A stretch of 6,754 nucleotides of DNA from a bacterium (GCA_021790555.1 JAJYGY010000252.1:1-6754); one strand, 5' to 3'; counted from the first letter of the stretch, positions 1 to 6,727 are shown. Numbers and translations: made by a program. Notes: generated from the letters alone by a model not told the origin.

Positions 1-576
1 CTGCGGATGCAGGGCAAGGCCTTCCGCCTGCTGGGCGCCCTGGGCGCCCTGGCCTGCGCCGGCCTGGCCGGCCTGGCGCCCCTGCTCATCCGCGTGCTGG
101 GCGTCCAGTACCTTCCCTCGCGGCCCCTGCTGGTGACGCTTTCCCTGGCGCCCCTGGCGCTCTTCCCCAACTACGTGGGAACCTCCCTGGTGCTGGCCGC
201 GGGCAGGCAGGGCTACATCGCCCTGGGCGCGGCCCTGGCCGTGGCCGTCAACCTGGCCGGCAACTGGCTGCTCATCCCGCGCTTCGGCGCGGCGGCGGCC
301 TGCTGGATGACCCTGGCCACCGAGGCGGTCATCGCCCTCAACGTGGCCCTGGTGCTGGCGGACCGCTTTCCGGCCGGATTCTGGGCCAGGACCTACGCCT
401 CCTTCGTGCTGCCCGGGCTGGCCGGCTTCGGCGTGGTGCTGGCCCTGGGCGGCCTGGCCGGGGGCCTGGCCGGCCTGCTGGCGGGCCCGGCCGTGGCGGC
501 TGCGGGCCTCTTCCTTTCCGGGGGACTGAGCCGGGCCGACCTGGAGAAGCTGCTGCCTCCGGGGAGGCGGGCTTGA
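1..576 (+). CDS. Polysaccharide flippase (Wzx/MATE-like), C-terminal part; 5' end outside window
   Basis: The reading frame is open from the first base, so this is the last 191 residues of a gene that starts upstream; Wzx-type flippases usually have about 400-500 residues. The piece is almost entirely hydrophobic, with about six membrane segments (window residues about 10-32, 42-64, 72-92, 97-120, 130-150 and 153-172). The stretch 28-108 has the pattern of the polysaccharide-biosynthesis C-terminal domain: a re-entry after LIRVLG, an A-A-G-R loop at 66-69, then N84-L-A-G-N followed by L-I-P-R-F-G at 91-96 and an alanine-rich helix. Proteins of this family flip undecaprenyl-diphosphate-linked oligosaccharide across the inner membrane. 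The tail (173-191) is short and cytoplasmic-looking. Its stop overlaps the TTG start of the following glycosyltransferase, which supports a shared glycan role. An O-antigen ligase or polymerase is less likely because of the IPRFG-type loop. The glycine/alanine/leucine-rich run at about 138-172 is low in complexity. Confidence 0.8.
   Translation: MRMQGKAFRLLGALGALACAGLAGLAPLLIRVLGVQYLPSRPLLVTLSLAPLALFPNYVGTSLVLAAGRQGYIALGAALAVAVNLAGNWLLIPRFGAAAACWMTLATEAVIALNVALVLADRFPAGFWARTYASFVLPGLAGFGVVLALGGLAGGLAGLLAGPAVAAAGLFLSGGLSRADLEKLLPPGRRA
561..567 (+). promoter_or_regulatory. Shine-Dalgarno site for the TTG-started glycosyltransferase
   Basis: GGGGAGG lies 5 nt before the TTG at 573 and inside the 3' end of the flippase gene. 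No ATG or GTG occurs in this frame before the conserved N-terminal motif of the glycosyltransferase, so this site decides the start. The same 5-nt spacing recurs at most other genes in the window. Confidence 0.65.
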
Positions 577-1562
577 GGCCGCGCCGGGGCGGAAACAGGG
601 CGGGTTTCGACGTCTCGGTCGTCATTCCGGCCTTCGGCAGGCCCGGCGAGACGGCCCTGGCCCTGCGCTCGGCCCTGGCCCAGGCGCTGCCGCGCGGCCG
701 GCGCTTCGAGGTGCTGCTGGTGGACGACGGCAGCCCCGAACCCCTGGAAGCCTGCCTCAAGCCCCTGGTCCGCTCCCGCCCCGGGGCCGCGCTGCGGTTC
801 CTGCGCCAGGCCAACGCCGGGCCGGCGGCCGCCCGCAACCTGGGGGCTGGCCGGGCCCGCGCCCCCCTGCTGGCCTTCCTGGATTCGGACGCCCAGGCCG
901 CGCCGGGCTGGCTGGCCGGCGGGGTGGAGGCCATGCGCCTGCGCCCGGAATGGCAGGTTGCCGAAGGACTGGTGCTGGCCAAGGGGGGCGTCGAGGAGAC
1001 GCCCTTCACCAAGAAGGTGGAAAACCCAACCGGCGGCCGCTGGCTGACCTGCAACCTGTTCGTCCGGCGCCCGGCCTTCCTGGCCCTGGGCGGCTTCGAC
1101 GCCCGCTTCCGCGATCCCGTGCGCGAGGACACCGAGTTCGCCTTCCGCTGCCTGAAGGCCGGCCTCCAGGTGGGGACCATCCCCGGGGCCCGGGTCTGGC
1201 ATCCCGTCCAGCCCATCCGCGTGGCCCACTTCTTCCGCTGGGCCCGGGACGGCCGCTTCGAGGCCTTCCTGGAGCGGACCTATCCCCGGCTCTACCGCCG
1301 CCACCTGAAATGGATCGACGGAAGGGCCATCCCGGCCTTCCACTGGCCCTATTACCTTGGCATTCTTGCCGCCTTCTGGTATCTTCCTGAAGGCGCTGCC
1401 CTGGTCGCGGCCGGCTGGGCCATGACCCTGTACGCCTGGTGCCGCCGGCGCCGCACCTCCTGGCGCGACCTGGCGCGGCTGGCCTGGCCGGCCCTGGCGG
1501 TTCCTTACCTGCGCCTTTTTTGGGTGCTGTGGGGCTACTGGAAATACCCCCGGCTTCCCTGA
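573..1562 (+). CDS. Family 2 glycosyltransferase with hydrophobic C-terminal region
   Basis: A 329-residue inverting GT-A enzyme. The nucleotide-sugar-binding start V-V-I-P-A-F (16-21), the V-D-D-G-S motif (50-54), the NAGPAAARN segment (81-89), the metal-binding D-S-D (104-106) and the acidic R-E-D-T-E-F motif holding the probable general base (E185/D186, 184-189) are all present and in family order. After about residue 250 the protein becomes aromatic and hydrophobic (252-272, 275-290, 303-323), with R-R-R-R at 291-294, which suggests membrane attachment with the catalytic domain in the cytoplasm. It would add a sugar to a lipid-linked or growing glycan; donor and acceptor cannot be told from sequence. 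The start is TTG, overlapping the flippase stop as TTGA, with a good ribosome site. It differs clearly from the next gene, which is a GtrB/DPM1-like enzyme. The family call is firm; the substrate is unknown. Confidence 0.88.
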   Translation: MRPRRGGNRAGFDVSVVIPAFGRPGETALALRSALAQALPRGRRFEVLLVDDGSPEPLEACLKPLVRSRPGAALRFLRQANAGPAAARNLGAGRARAPLLAFLDSDAQAAPGWLAGGVEAMRLRPEWQVAEGLVLAKGGVEETPFTKKVENPTGGRWLTCNLFVRRPAFLALGGFDARFRDPVREDTEFAFRCLKAGLQVGTIPGARVWHPVQPIRVAHFFRWARDGRFEAFLERTYPRLYRRHLKWIDGRAIPAFHWPYYLGILAAFWYLPEGAALVAAGWAMTLYAWCRRRRTSWRDLARLAWPALAVPYLRLFWVLWGYWKYPRLP

Positions 1563-1592
1563 ACGCCCCGGTTTCGCGTCCCCTTGCTTCGC

Positions 1593-1596
1593 GGAG
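1593..1596 (+). promoter_or_regulatory. Shine-Dalgarno site selecting ATG 1602
   Basis: GGAG sits 5 nt before the ATG at 1602. An in-frame TTG at 1584 would add six residues but has only pyrimidine-rich sequence in front of it, so ATG 1602 is preferred. The 39-nt gap (1563-1601) otherwise shows no recognisable promoter or terminator. Confidence 0.6.
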
Positions 1597-1601
1597 CACG
1601 C

Positions 1602-2573
1602 ATGCCCCCCAGACAGGAACTCCTTTCGGTGGTGGTTCCCGTTTACAAGGAAGAGTCCAACATCCGCCCGTTCCTGGAGAGGACCGAAGCCGCCCTGGGC
1701 AAGGCCCGCATCCCCTACGAAATCGTCTTCTGCCTGGACCCTTCCCCGGACGCCACGGAGGAGGTGATCGCCGGGGAGATCGCCAGGAACCCGCGCATCC
1801 GCCTGATCGTCTTCAGCCGCCGCTTCGGCCAGCCGGCCGCCACCCTGGCGGGCATCCACGCGGCCCGCGGCGGGGCCGTGGTGGTCATCGACGTGGACCT
1901 GCAGGACCCTCCCGAGCTCATCCCCCGCATGGTGGGGAAGTGGAGGGAGGGGTACGAGGTGGTGCTGGCCAAGCGGCGCTCGCGCAAGGGCGAGACCCTG
2001 GTGAAGGAATGGGTCTCCCGGGTGGGCTACCGGCTCATCGAATCGGTCTCCGAGCTGAAGATCCCCAAGGACACGGGCGACTTCCGCCTGATGAGCCGCA
2101 GGGTGGTGGACCAGTTGAAGCGCCTGAAGGAGCAGCACGGGTTCCTGCGCGGCCTGGTGGCCTTCGTGGGCTACCGCCAGGCCACCCTGGAATACGACCG
2201 CGACGAGCGCCTCCACGGCAGGGGGAACTACAACCGCTACCTGGGCTCCCTGCGCATCGGGCTCAACGGCGTCGTCAGCTTCTCCAGCCGGCCCCTGCAG
2301 CTGGCTTCCATGCTCGGGCTGTTCATGGCCCTTTTCGGCTTCCTGCTGGGGGCCTGGTACGTCCTGCAGAAGCTGGTCCACGTGCCCCTTTCGCCCGGCC
2401 TTTCCACCACGGTGGTGGTGGTGACCTTCTTTTCGGGCATCCAGCTGCTCTGCCTGGGCCTGATGGGCGAGTACATCGGCCGCATCTATGACGAAGTGAA
2501 GCAGCGCCCGCTCTACCTGGTGGAGCGGGAATACGGCCGCGGCGCGCCGGCGGGCGGACAAAAAAGGCGCTGA
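1602..2573 (+). CDS. Polyprenyl-phosphate glycosyltransferase, GtrB/DPM1-like (family 2)
   Basis: A 323-residue protein. An N-terminal GT-A domain carries S-V-V-V-P-V-Y-K-E-E (9-18) and the metal site D-V-D-L-Q-D-P-P-E (97-105). Further on come a D-T-G-D-F-R-L segment and an R-G-N-Y-N-R-Y motif followed by S-F-S-S-R-P-L just before the membrane part. Two helices follow, at about 235-257 and 268-290, with the family's G-E-Y-I-G-R-I-Y-D-E end. This is the layout of enzymes that move a sugar from a nucleotide donor onto undecaprenyl phosphate at the cytoplasmic face of the inner membrane (GtrB, ArnC and DPM1 types). The usual V-D-D-G-S segment is replaced by C-L-D-P-S-P-D (44-50). No GT-C partner that would use the lipid-linked sugar is in the window. 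The start is ATG 1602, chosen by its ribosome site. The class is secure; the sugar is not known. Confidence 0.87.
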   Translation: MPPRQELLSVVVPVYKEESNIRPFLERTEAALGKARIPYEIVFCLDPSPDATEEVIAGEIARNPRIRLIVFSRRFGQPAATLAGIHAARGGAVVVIDVDLQDPPELIPRMVGKWREGYEVVLAKRRSRKGETLVKEWVSRVGYRLIESVSELKIPKDTGDFRLMSRRVVDQLKRLKEQHGFLRGLVAFVGYRQATLEYDRDERLHGRGNYNRYLGSLRIGLNGVVSFSSRPLQLASMLGLFMALFGFLLGAWYVLQKLVHVPLSPGLSTTVVVVTFFSGIQLLCLGLMGEYIGRIYDEVKQRPLYLVEREYGRGAPAGGQKRR

Positions 2574-2575
2574 CA

Positions 2576-2581
2576 AGGAGG
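2576..2581 (+). promoter_or_regulatory. Strong Shine-Dalgarno AGGAGG; argues for TTG 2588 over ATG 2582
   Basis: A perfect AGGAGG directly abuts the ATG at 2582 (0-nt spacing), too close for normal initiation. It lies 6 nt before an in-frame TTG at 2588. Other genes in the window use 5-nt spacing and one already starts at TTG, so 2588 is the likelier start. Confidence 0.6.
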
Positions 2582-2587
2582 ATGGAT

Positions 2588-3565
2588 TTGGAAACACTGC
2601 CCCTGCCCTTTGAAAAGGCCCTGGTGACCGGGGCGGCCGGGTTCATCGGCAGCCACCTGTGCGACCGCCTGCTCCAGGCCGGGATCGACGTGGTGGGCTT
2701 CGACAATCTGTCCACCGGCAGGGAGGAATTCCTGTCCGGCGCGCTGGGCGACCCCCGCTTCCGCCTGGTGCGGGGCGACACGCAGGACCCCGCCGCCCTG
2801 GAAGAGGCCATGCGGGGCCGCCAGTTCGTCTTCCACCTGGCGGCCAACGCCGACGTGCGCTTCGGCCTCCAGCACCCCCGCAGGGACCTGGAGCAGAACA
2901 CCCTGGCCACCTTCAACGCCCTGGAGGCGGCCAGGCGGGCCGGGGTGAAGGGCTTCGCCTTCTCCTCCACGGGCTCGGTCTACGGGGAGCCCGCCGTCCA
3001 CCCCACGCCCGAGGACGCGCCCTTCCCGGTGCAGACCTCGCTCTACGGGGCCAGCAAGCTGGCCGGGGAAGGCCTGGTGCAGGCCTACGCCGAGGGGTTC
3101 GGCATGCGCGGCTTCGTCTTCCGCTTCGTCTCCATCCTGGGGGAGCGCTACAGCCACGGCCACGTTTTCGACTTCCACCGCAAGCTGCGCGCCGACCCGT
3201 CCCGGCTTGAGGTGCTGGGAAACGGACGCCAGCGCAAATCCTACCTGTACGTGCAGGACTGCGTGGACGCCATCTTCCCGGCGCTGGCGCGGGCCGAAGG
3301 CGGGCTGAACACCTTCAACCTGGGAACCGACGAGGCCTGCGAGGTCGACGATTCGGTGGGCTGGATCTGCGAGGCCATGGGCCTGAAGCCCGAAATCCTC
3401 CACACCGGGGGGGAGCGGGGCTGGGTCGGCGATTCGCCCTTCATCCTGCTGGACACCTCGCGCATCCGTGCCCTGGGCTGGAAGCCCAGCCTGAGCATCC
3501 GCGAGGGCGTCCTGAAGACCCTGCGATACCTGCGCGACAACCCCTGGCTGCTGGAGAAGCGGTGA
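2588..3565 (+). CDS. NAD-dependent nucleotide-sugar epimerase/dehydratase (extended SDR, GalE-like)
   Basis: A 325-residue cytoplasmic protein (327 if ATG 2582 is used). The Rossmann motif T-G-A-A-G-F-I-G-S-H (14-23) binds NAD, with D-N-L-S-T-G just after the second strand. H-L-A-A-N-A-D-V-R, the active-site strand S-S-T-G-S-V-Y-G (126-133, T128 at the GalE catalytic Ser position) and Y153-x-x-x-K157 complete the extended-SDR catalytic set. The C-terminal half has R-F-V-S-I-L-G-E-R and the K-S-Y-L-Y-V-Q-D-C segment typical of sugar epimerases. Family members interconvert or dehydrate NDP-hexoses; a 4-epimerase reaction is the default guess. It is 14 nt behind the glycosyltransferase, and its stop overlaps the next gene as GTGA. 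The neighbouring oxidoreductases suggest one step of a multi-step rare-sugar pathway. The exact substrate cannot be assigned. Confidence 0.88.
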   Translation: METLPLPFEKALVTGAAGFIGSHLCDRLLQAGIDVVGFDNLSTGREEFLSGALGDPRFRLVRGDTQDPAALEEAMRGRQFVFHLAANADVRFGLQHPRRDLEQNTLATFNALEAARRAGVKGFAFSSTGSVYGEPAVHPTPEDAPFPVQTSLYGASKLAGEGLVQAYAEGFGMRGFVFRFVSILGERYSHGHVFDFHRKLRADPSRLEVLGNGRQRKSYLYVQDCVDAIFPALARAEGGLNTFNLGTDEACEVDDSVGWICEAMGLKPEILHTGGERGWVGDSPFILLDTSRIRALGWKPSLSIREGVLKTLRYLRDNPWLLEKR

Positions 3566-4860
3566 GGATCGTGGTGCTGGGCCTCTGGCACCTGGGCTGC
3601 GTGACGGCGGCCTGCATGGCCCGTGCCGGGCACCAGGTGACCGGCCTGGACCCGGACCCGGGCGTGGTGGAAGGCCTCGCGCGGGGGCGGGCGCCCCTGA
3701 GCGAGCCGGGCCTGGACGGCCTGATCGCCGAGGGGCTGAAGCGCGGCAACCTGTCCTTCGGCGGCGATCCCGCCGCCGTGCTGGCCTCCGGCGACCTGCT
3801 GTGGGTGGCCTTCGACACGCCCGTGGACGAGGACGACCGGGCCGACACGGAATGGGTGGTGGAACGGGTGAGGGAGTGCTTTCCCCACCTGAAAGCCGGC
3901 TCCCTGATCATGGTTTCGTCGCAGCTTCCGGTGGGCAGCGCGGCCGCCCTGCAGGCCCAGGTGGACAGGGCCCGCGCCGGCGCCGGCATCCGCGTCTGCG
4001 TCAGCCCCGAAAACCTGAGGCTGGGCGGGGCCCTGGAAGCCTTCCTCAACCCGGACCGCGTGGTGGCCGGCGTGCCGGACGCCGCCGCCCGGGAGGCGGT
4101 GGCCGAGCTTTTCAGGCCGGTGACCGGCAGGGTGGAGTGGATGAGCCCGGCCTCGGCCGAGATGACCAAGCACGCCATCAACGCCTTCCTGGCCCTTTCG
4201 GTGGTCTTCATCAACGAGATCGCCGGCCTGTGCGAGCGGACCGGGGCCGACGCCAGGGAGGTGGAGCGGGGGCTGAAGAGCGAATCGCGCATCGGGCCCA
4301 AGGCCTACCTGGGCGCCGGGTCAGCCTTCGCCGGGGGCACCCTGGCCCGCGACCTGGTGTTCCTCGACGGCATCGCCCGGCGGGAGGGCGGGCCGGGCGG
4401 GCTTTTCGCCTCGGCCCTGGAGTCCAACGCCCGCCACCGCGGCTGGCCCCGGCAGGCCCTGGAAAGCGCCCTGGGGACGGTCCGGGGCCGCCGCGTGGCC
4501 GTGCTGGGCATGGCCTACAAGCCCGGCACCAGCACCCTGCGCCGCTCCGAAGGCCTGGAACTCTGCCGCTGGCTGCTGGGGAAGGGCGCCCGGGTCAGCG
4601 CCGCGGACCCCCTGGTGGAATCCCTGCCCGGGGACTTCGGGGGGGTGGCCCTCAGCCGCGACTGGCAGACCGCCCTGGAAGGCGCCGAAGCCCTGGTGGT
4701 GATGAATTCCGCGCCGGAGTGGAAGGGGATCCGCCTTTCCGACCTGGCCGGGAGGAACCCGGCGCCCCGGGTGGTGGACCCTTCCGGCCTGCTGGCCGAC
4801 CAGGCGGTCCCGGCCGGGCTGGAGTACCTGCGGGTGGGGCTTGGAAGGAGGCGGGCATGA
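3562..4860 (+). CDS. UDP-glucose/GDP-mannose dehydrogenase-family protein lacking the catalytic cysteine
   Basis: A 432-residue protein with all three family domains. The N-terminal NAD domain (about 1-185) opens G-L-W-H-L-G (7-12), then S148-P-E-N-L-R. The central domain has E200-M-T-K-H-A-I-N-A-F-L with the conserved K203 and N207. The C-terminal UDP-binding-type domain starts near 310 with V-L-G-M-A-Y-K320-P-G-T. The loop that should read GGSCFPKD is instead A257-G-G-T-L-A-R-D264, so Thr260 replaces the nucleophilic Cys while the Asp is kept. Tryptophan also replaces the middle Gly of GxGxxG (W9), Q121 sits where Thr is usual, and L154 replaces the second Glu of the PEFLREG motif. Normal members oxidise UDP-glucose to UDP-glucuronate in two steps through a Cys thiohemiacetal, and that route looks unavailable here. 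It starts at GTG with GGAG 5 nt upstream, and the stop overlaps the next gene as ATGA. Fold assignment is sure; activity is open. Confidence 0.85.
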   Translation: MRIVVLGLWHLGCVTAACMARAGHQVTGLDPDPGVVEGLARGRAPLSEPGLDGLIAEGLKRGNLSFGGDPAAVLASGDLLWVAFDTPVDEDDRADTEWVVERVRECFPHLKAGSLIMVSSQLPVGSAAALQAQVDRARAGAGIRVCVSPENLRLGGALEAFLNPDRVVAGVPDAAAREAVAELFRPVTGRVEWMSPASAEMTKHAINAFLALSVVFINEIAGLCERTGADAREVERGLKSESRIGPKAYLGAGSAFAGGTLARDLVFLDGIARREGGPGGLFASALESNARHRGWPRQALESALGTVRGRRVAVLGMAYKPGTSTLRRSEGLELCRWLLGKGARVSAADPLVESLPGDFGGVALSRDWQTALEGAEALVVMNSAPEWKGIRLSDLAGRNPAPRVVDPSGLLADQAVPAGLEYLRVGLGRRRA

Positions 4861-5720
4861 AGCTGGAGGGACGCAGGGCGGTCATCAGCGGGGGCAACCG
4901 GGGACTGGGGCTGGCCATCGCCGGGGCCTTCGCCCGCGAGGGGGCCGAGCTGCTGCTGGGGGCCAGGGACCTGGAGCTGACCCGGTCCGTGGCCGGGCGC
5001 CTCCGGGCGGATTTTCCGCAATGTCCGGCCGCGCACGCCGAGCCCCTGGACGTCTCCAGCGACGCGTCCGTGGAGCGGCTGGCGGCCAGGGCCGGCGAAC
5101 TTTGGGGCGGCGTCGACATCCTGGTCAACAACGCCGGGGTCTACGGGCCCAAGGGGCCCCTGGCCGAGGGGTCCTGGGAGGAATGGAAGCAGGCCGTGGA
5201 CATCAACCTCTTCGGGCTGGCGCGCATGTGCCGGGCCTTCCTCCCGGCGCTGAAGCGGGGGGGCGGGGGACGCATCATCAACCTTTCCGGCGGCGGGGCC
5301 ACCAGCCCGCTCCCCAACCTGTCGTCCTACGCCGCCAGCAAGGCCGCCGTGGTGCGCCTGAGCGAAACCCTGGCCCTGGAACTGAAGCCCTTCGGCATCC
5401 CGGTCAACTGCGTGGCCCCGGGAGCCCTCAACACCCGGCTTCTGGACGAGGTGCTCGAGGCCGGGCCCGGGAAGGTGGGCGAGGCTTTTTACCGGAAGTC
5501 CCTGGAGCAAAAAGCCAAGGGAGGCACCCCGCCGGAACTGGGGGCCTCTCTGTGCCTGTACCTGGCGGCGGAGGCGCCCGCCGGAATCACCGGCAGGCTG
5601 ATCAGCGCGGTCTGGGACCCCTGGAAGGACCTGGCCGCCCTGCGGGCCGAGCTGGAGGGGTCGGACATCTACACCCTGCGGCGCATTACGCCCGAGGACA
5701 GGGGGAAGAGGTTCCCATGA
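4857..5720 (+). CDS. Classical short-chain dehydrogenase/reductase with C-terminal extension
   Basis: A 287-residue cytoplasmic NAD(P)-dependent oxidoreductase. The cofactor motif is S11-G-G-N-R-G-L-G18 (G12, G16 and G18 as expected), N91-N-A-G94 follows, and the catalytic residues are S144 in N-L-S-G-G-G and Y158-A-A-S-K162. R15 in the glycine loop may favour NADP(H), a weak inference. P-G-A-L-N-T after the sixth strand also fits. Classical SDRs are about 250 residues; here the usual end (T-G-R-L-I-S, to about 250) is followed by some 35 residues rich in Trp, Asp and Arg (W253-D-P-W, then S-D-I-Y-T-L-R-R-I). The gene starts at ATG overlapping the dehydrogenase stop (ATGA), with AAGGAGG at 4845-4851, 5 nt upstream. 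It ends in another ATGA overlap. Context points to reducing or oxidising a keto group on a nucleotide or phosphate sugar; fatty-acid ketoreductase is an alternative the surroundings make unlikely. Confidence 0.87.
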   Translation: MKLEGRRAVISGGNRGLGLAIAGAFAREGAELLLGARDLELTRSVAGRLRADFPQCPAAHAEPLDVSSDASVERLAARAGELWGGVDILVNNAGVYGPKGPLAEGSWEEWKQAVDINLFGLARMCRAFLPALKRGGGGRIINLSGGGATSPLPNLSSYAASKAAVVRLSETLALELKPFGIPVNCVAPGALNTRLLDEVLEAGPGKVGEAFYRKSLEQKAKGGTPPELGASLCLYLAAEAPAGITGRLISAVWDPWKDLAALRAELEGSDIYTLRRITPEDRGKRFP

Positions 5721-6697
5721 ACGTCGGCATCGTGGGCTGCGGCTTCATCGGCCAAAAAAGGGCCGCGAACCTGGGCGGGCACCGCCTGGCGGGGGTCTTC
5801 GACCTGGACCAGGGCAGGGCGGCCGCCCTGGCGGCACGGGTGGAGGGCTGCCGGGCCTGCTCCAGCCTGGAGGAACTGCTGGGCCTGCCCGGCCTTCAGG
5901 CCGTGGTGGTGGCCACCCTGCACCGCGAGCTGGGGCCCCTGGCCCTGAAGGCCGTGGAGGCGGGCAAGCACGTGCTGGTGGAGAAACCCGGAGGGCGCCG
6001 GCCCGGGGAACTGAGGCCGGCCGCGGACCTGGCGGCGCGCCGCGGGCTGGTGGTGAAGGTGGGATTCAACCACCGCTTCCACCCGGCCCTGCTGAAGGCC
6101 AGGGAGATCTTCGACACCGGGGCCCTGGGGCCCATGATGTACGTGCGCGGACGCTACGGCCACGGCGGCAGGATCGGCTACGACAGGGAATGGCGCGCCG
6201 ACCCCGAGCTTTCCGGGGGCGGGGAGCTGATCGACCAGGGCATGCACCTGATCGACCTGGCAAGGGTCTTCCTGGGGGAGTTCAGCGAGGTGAGCGGCTA
6301 CCTGCCCACCCTGTACTGGGACATGCCCGTGGAGGACAACGCCTTCCTGCTGCTGCGCACGCCCCAGGGCCAGGCCGCCTGGCTGCACGCCACCTGGAGC
6401 GAATGGAAGAACCTGTTCTGCCTGGAAATCTGCGGCCGCCAGGCCAAGCTGCAGGTGGACGGCCTGGGCGGCAGCTACGGCACCGAGCGCCTCACCTATT
6501 ATAAGATGAAGCCCGAAATGGGCCCTCCCGAGGTGGAGGCCTGGGAATTCCCGGGCCCGGACCGGTCCTGGGAGCTGGAGTTCGAGGATTTCGCCCTGGC
6601 CGTGGCCGAGGGGCGCCGGCCCTGGGGGGACGTGGAGGACGGCCTGAGGGCCCTGGAGGTGTTGGAGAAGCTGTACCGGCAGTCGAACAGGCCTTGA
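5717..6697 (+). CDS. Gfo/Idh/MocA-family oxidoreductase
   Basis: A 326-residue protein with an N-terminal Rossmann domain, G4-I-V-G-C-G-F-I-G12, and an acidic D29 after the second strand that fits NAD(H) preference. The family E89-K-P91 motif carries the lysine that contacts cofactor and substrate. The C-terminal alpha/beta domain has R144-G-R-Y-G-H-G-G (144-151) and the active-site signature G-G-G-E-L-I-D173-Q-G-M-H177-L-I-D, where His177 and Asp173 are the usual catalytic pair. Members oxidise or reduce sugar or inositol hydroxyls; in glycan loci they often act on the C3 position of a nucleotide sugar. Length is normal. The start is ATG, overlapping the SDR stop (ATGA), with AGAGG at 5707-5711, 5 nt upstream. 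With the epimerase, dehydrogenase-like protein and SDR it forms a four-gene oxidoreductase block. No signal peptide is seen, so it acts in the cytoplasm. Substrate is unknown. Confidence 0.9.
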   Translation: MNVGIVGCGFIGQKRAANLGGHRLAGVFDLDQGRAAALAARVEGCRACSSLEELLGLPGLQAVVVATLHRELGPLALKAVEAGKHVLVEKPGGRRPGELRPAADLAARRGLVVKVGFNHRFHPALLKAREIFDTGALGPMMYVRGRYGHGGRIGYDREWRADPELSGGGELIDQGMHLIDLARVFLGEFSEVSGYLPTLYWDMPVEDNAFLLLRTPQGQAAWLHATWSEWKNLFCLEICGRQAKLQVDGLGGSYGTERLTYYKMKPEMGPPEVEAWEFPGPDRSWELEFEDFALAVAEGRRPWGDVEDGLRALEVLEKLYRQSNRP

Positions 6698-6700
6698 CCC

Positions 6701-6727
6701 GGCGGGCGGAGAGCCGGCGCCTTTTTT
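6701..6727 (+). terminator. Terminator-like hairpin with T6 run in the gap after the Gfo/Idh gene
   Basis: The left arm GGCGGGC (6701-6707) can pair with GCC plus CGCC (6713-6715 and 6718-6721), leaving a 5-nt loop (GGAGA) and a 2-nt GG bulge. Six T residues follow at once (6722-6727). An alternative short stem CCGGC/GCCGG uses the same region. The shape is that of an intrinsic terminator, but the next apparent start codon is only 10 nt after the T run on the same strand, so it may be an attenuator, a weak terminator or a chance G/C stem. Confidence 0.35.

Noticed and set aside
421..500. Repeated GGCCTGGCC-like units near the end of the flippase gene
   Set aside because: They are explained by Gly-Leu-Ala codons in membrane helices at very high GC. 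There is no regular period or conserved unit length as in a true repeat.
1563..1601. Short inverted CGCG copies in the gap before the GtrB-like gene as a possible operator or terminator
   Set aside because: Four-base arms with no T run and no recognisable -35/-10 are expected by chance in this base composition.
2558..2590. Possible -1 frameshift at the A6 run (2560-2565) that would fuse the GtrB-like enzyme to the epimerase, since the epimerase frame is open across the junction
   Set aside because: The codon phase (CAA AAA AGG) does not form a canonical slippery heptamer, the run is short, and the epimerase has its own strong ribosome site. Separate proteins are the simpler reading.
393..2597. 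A 734-codon open frame on the - strand across both glycosyltransferase genes
   Set aside because: Its translation is low-complexity (rich in Ala, Gly, Pro, Gln, His) without any domain pattern, and it lies opposite genes with clear family motifs. Long antisense frames are expected when third positions are nearly all G or C.
3801..4856. The + strand frame of the SDR stays open far upstream, suggesting a much longer protein of about 639 residues
   Set aside because: The upstream part is a Gly/Arg/Pro-rich shadow of the dehydrogenase gene. The SDR Rossmann motif starts right after ATG 4857, which has an AAGGAGG site.
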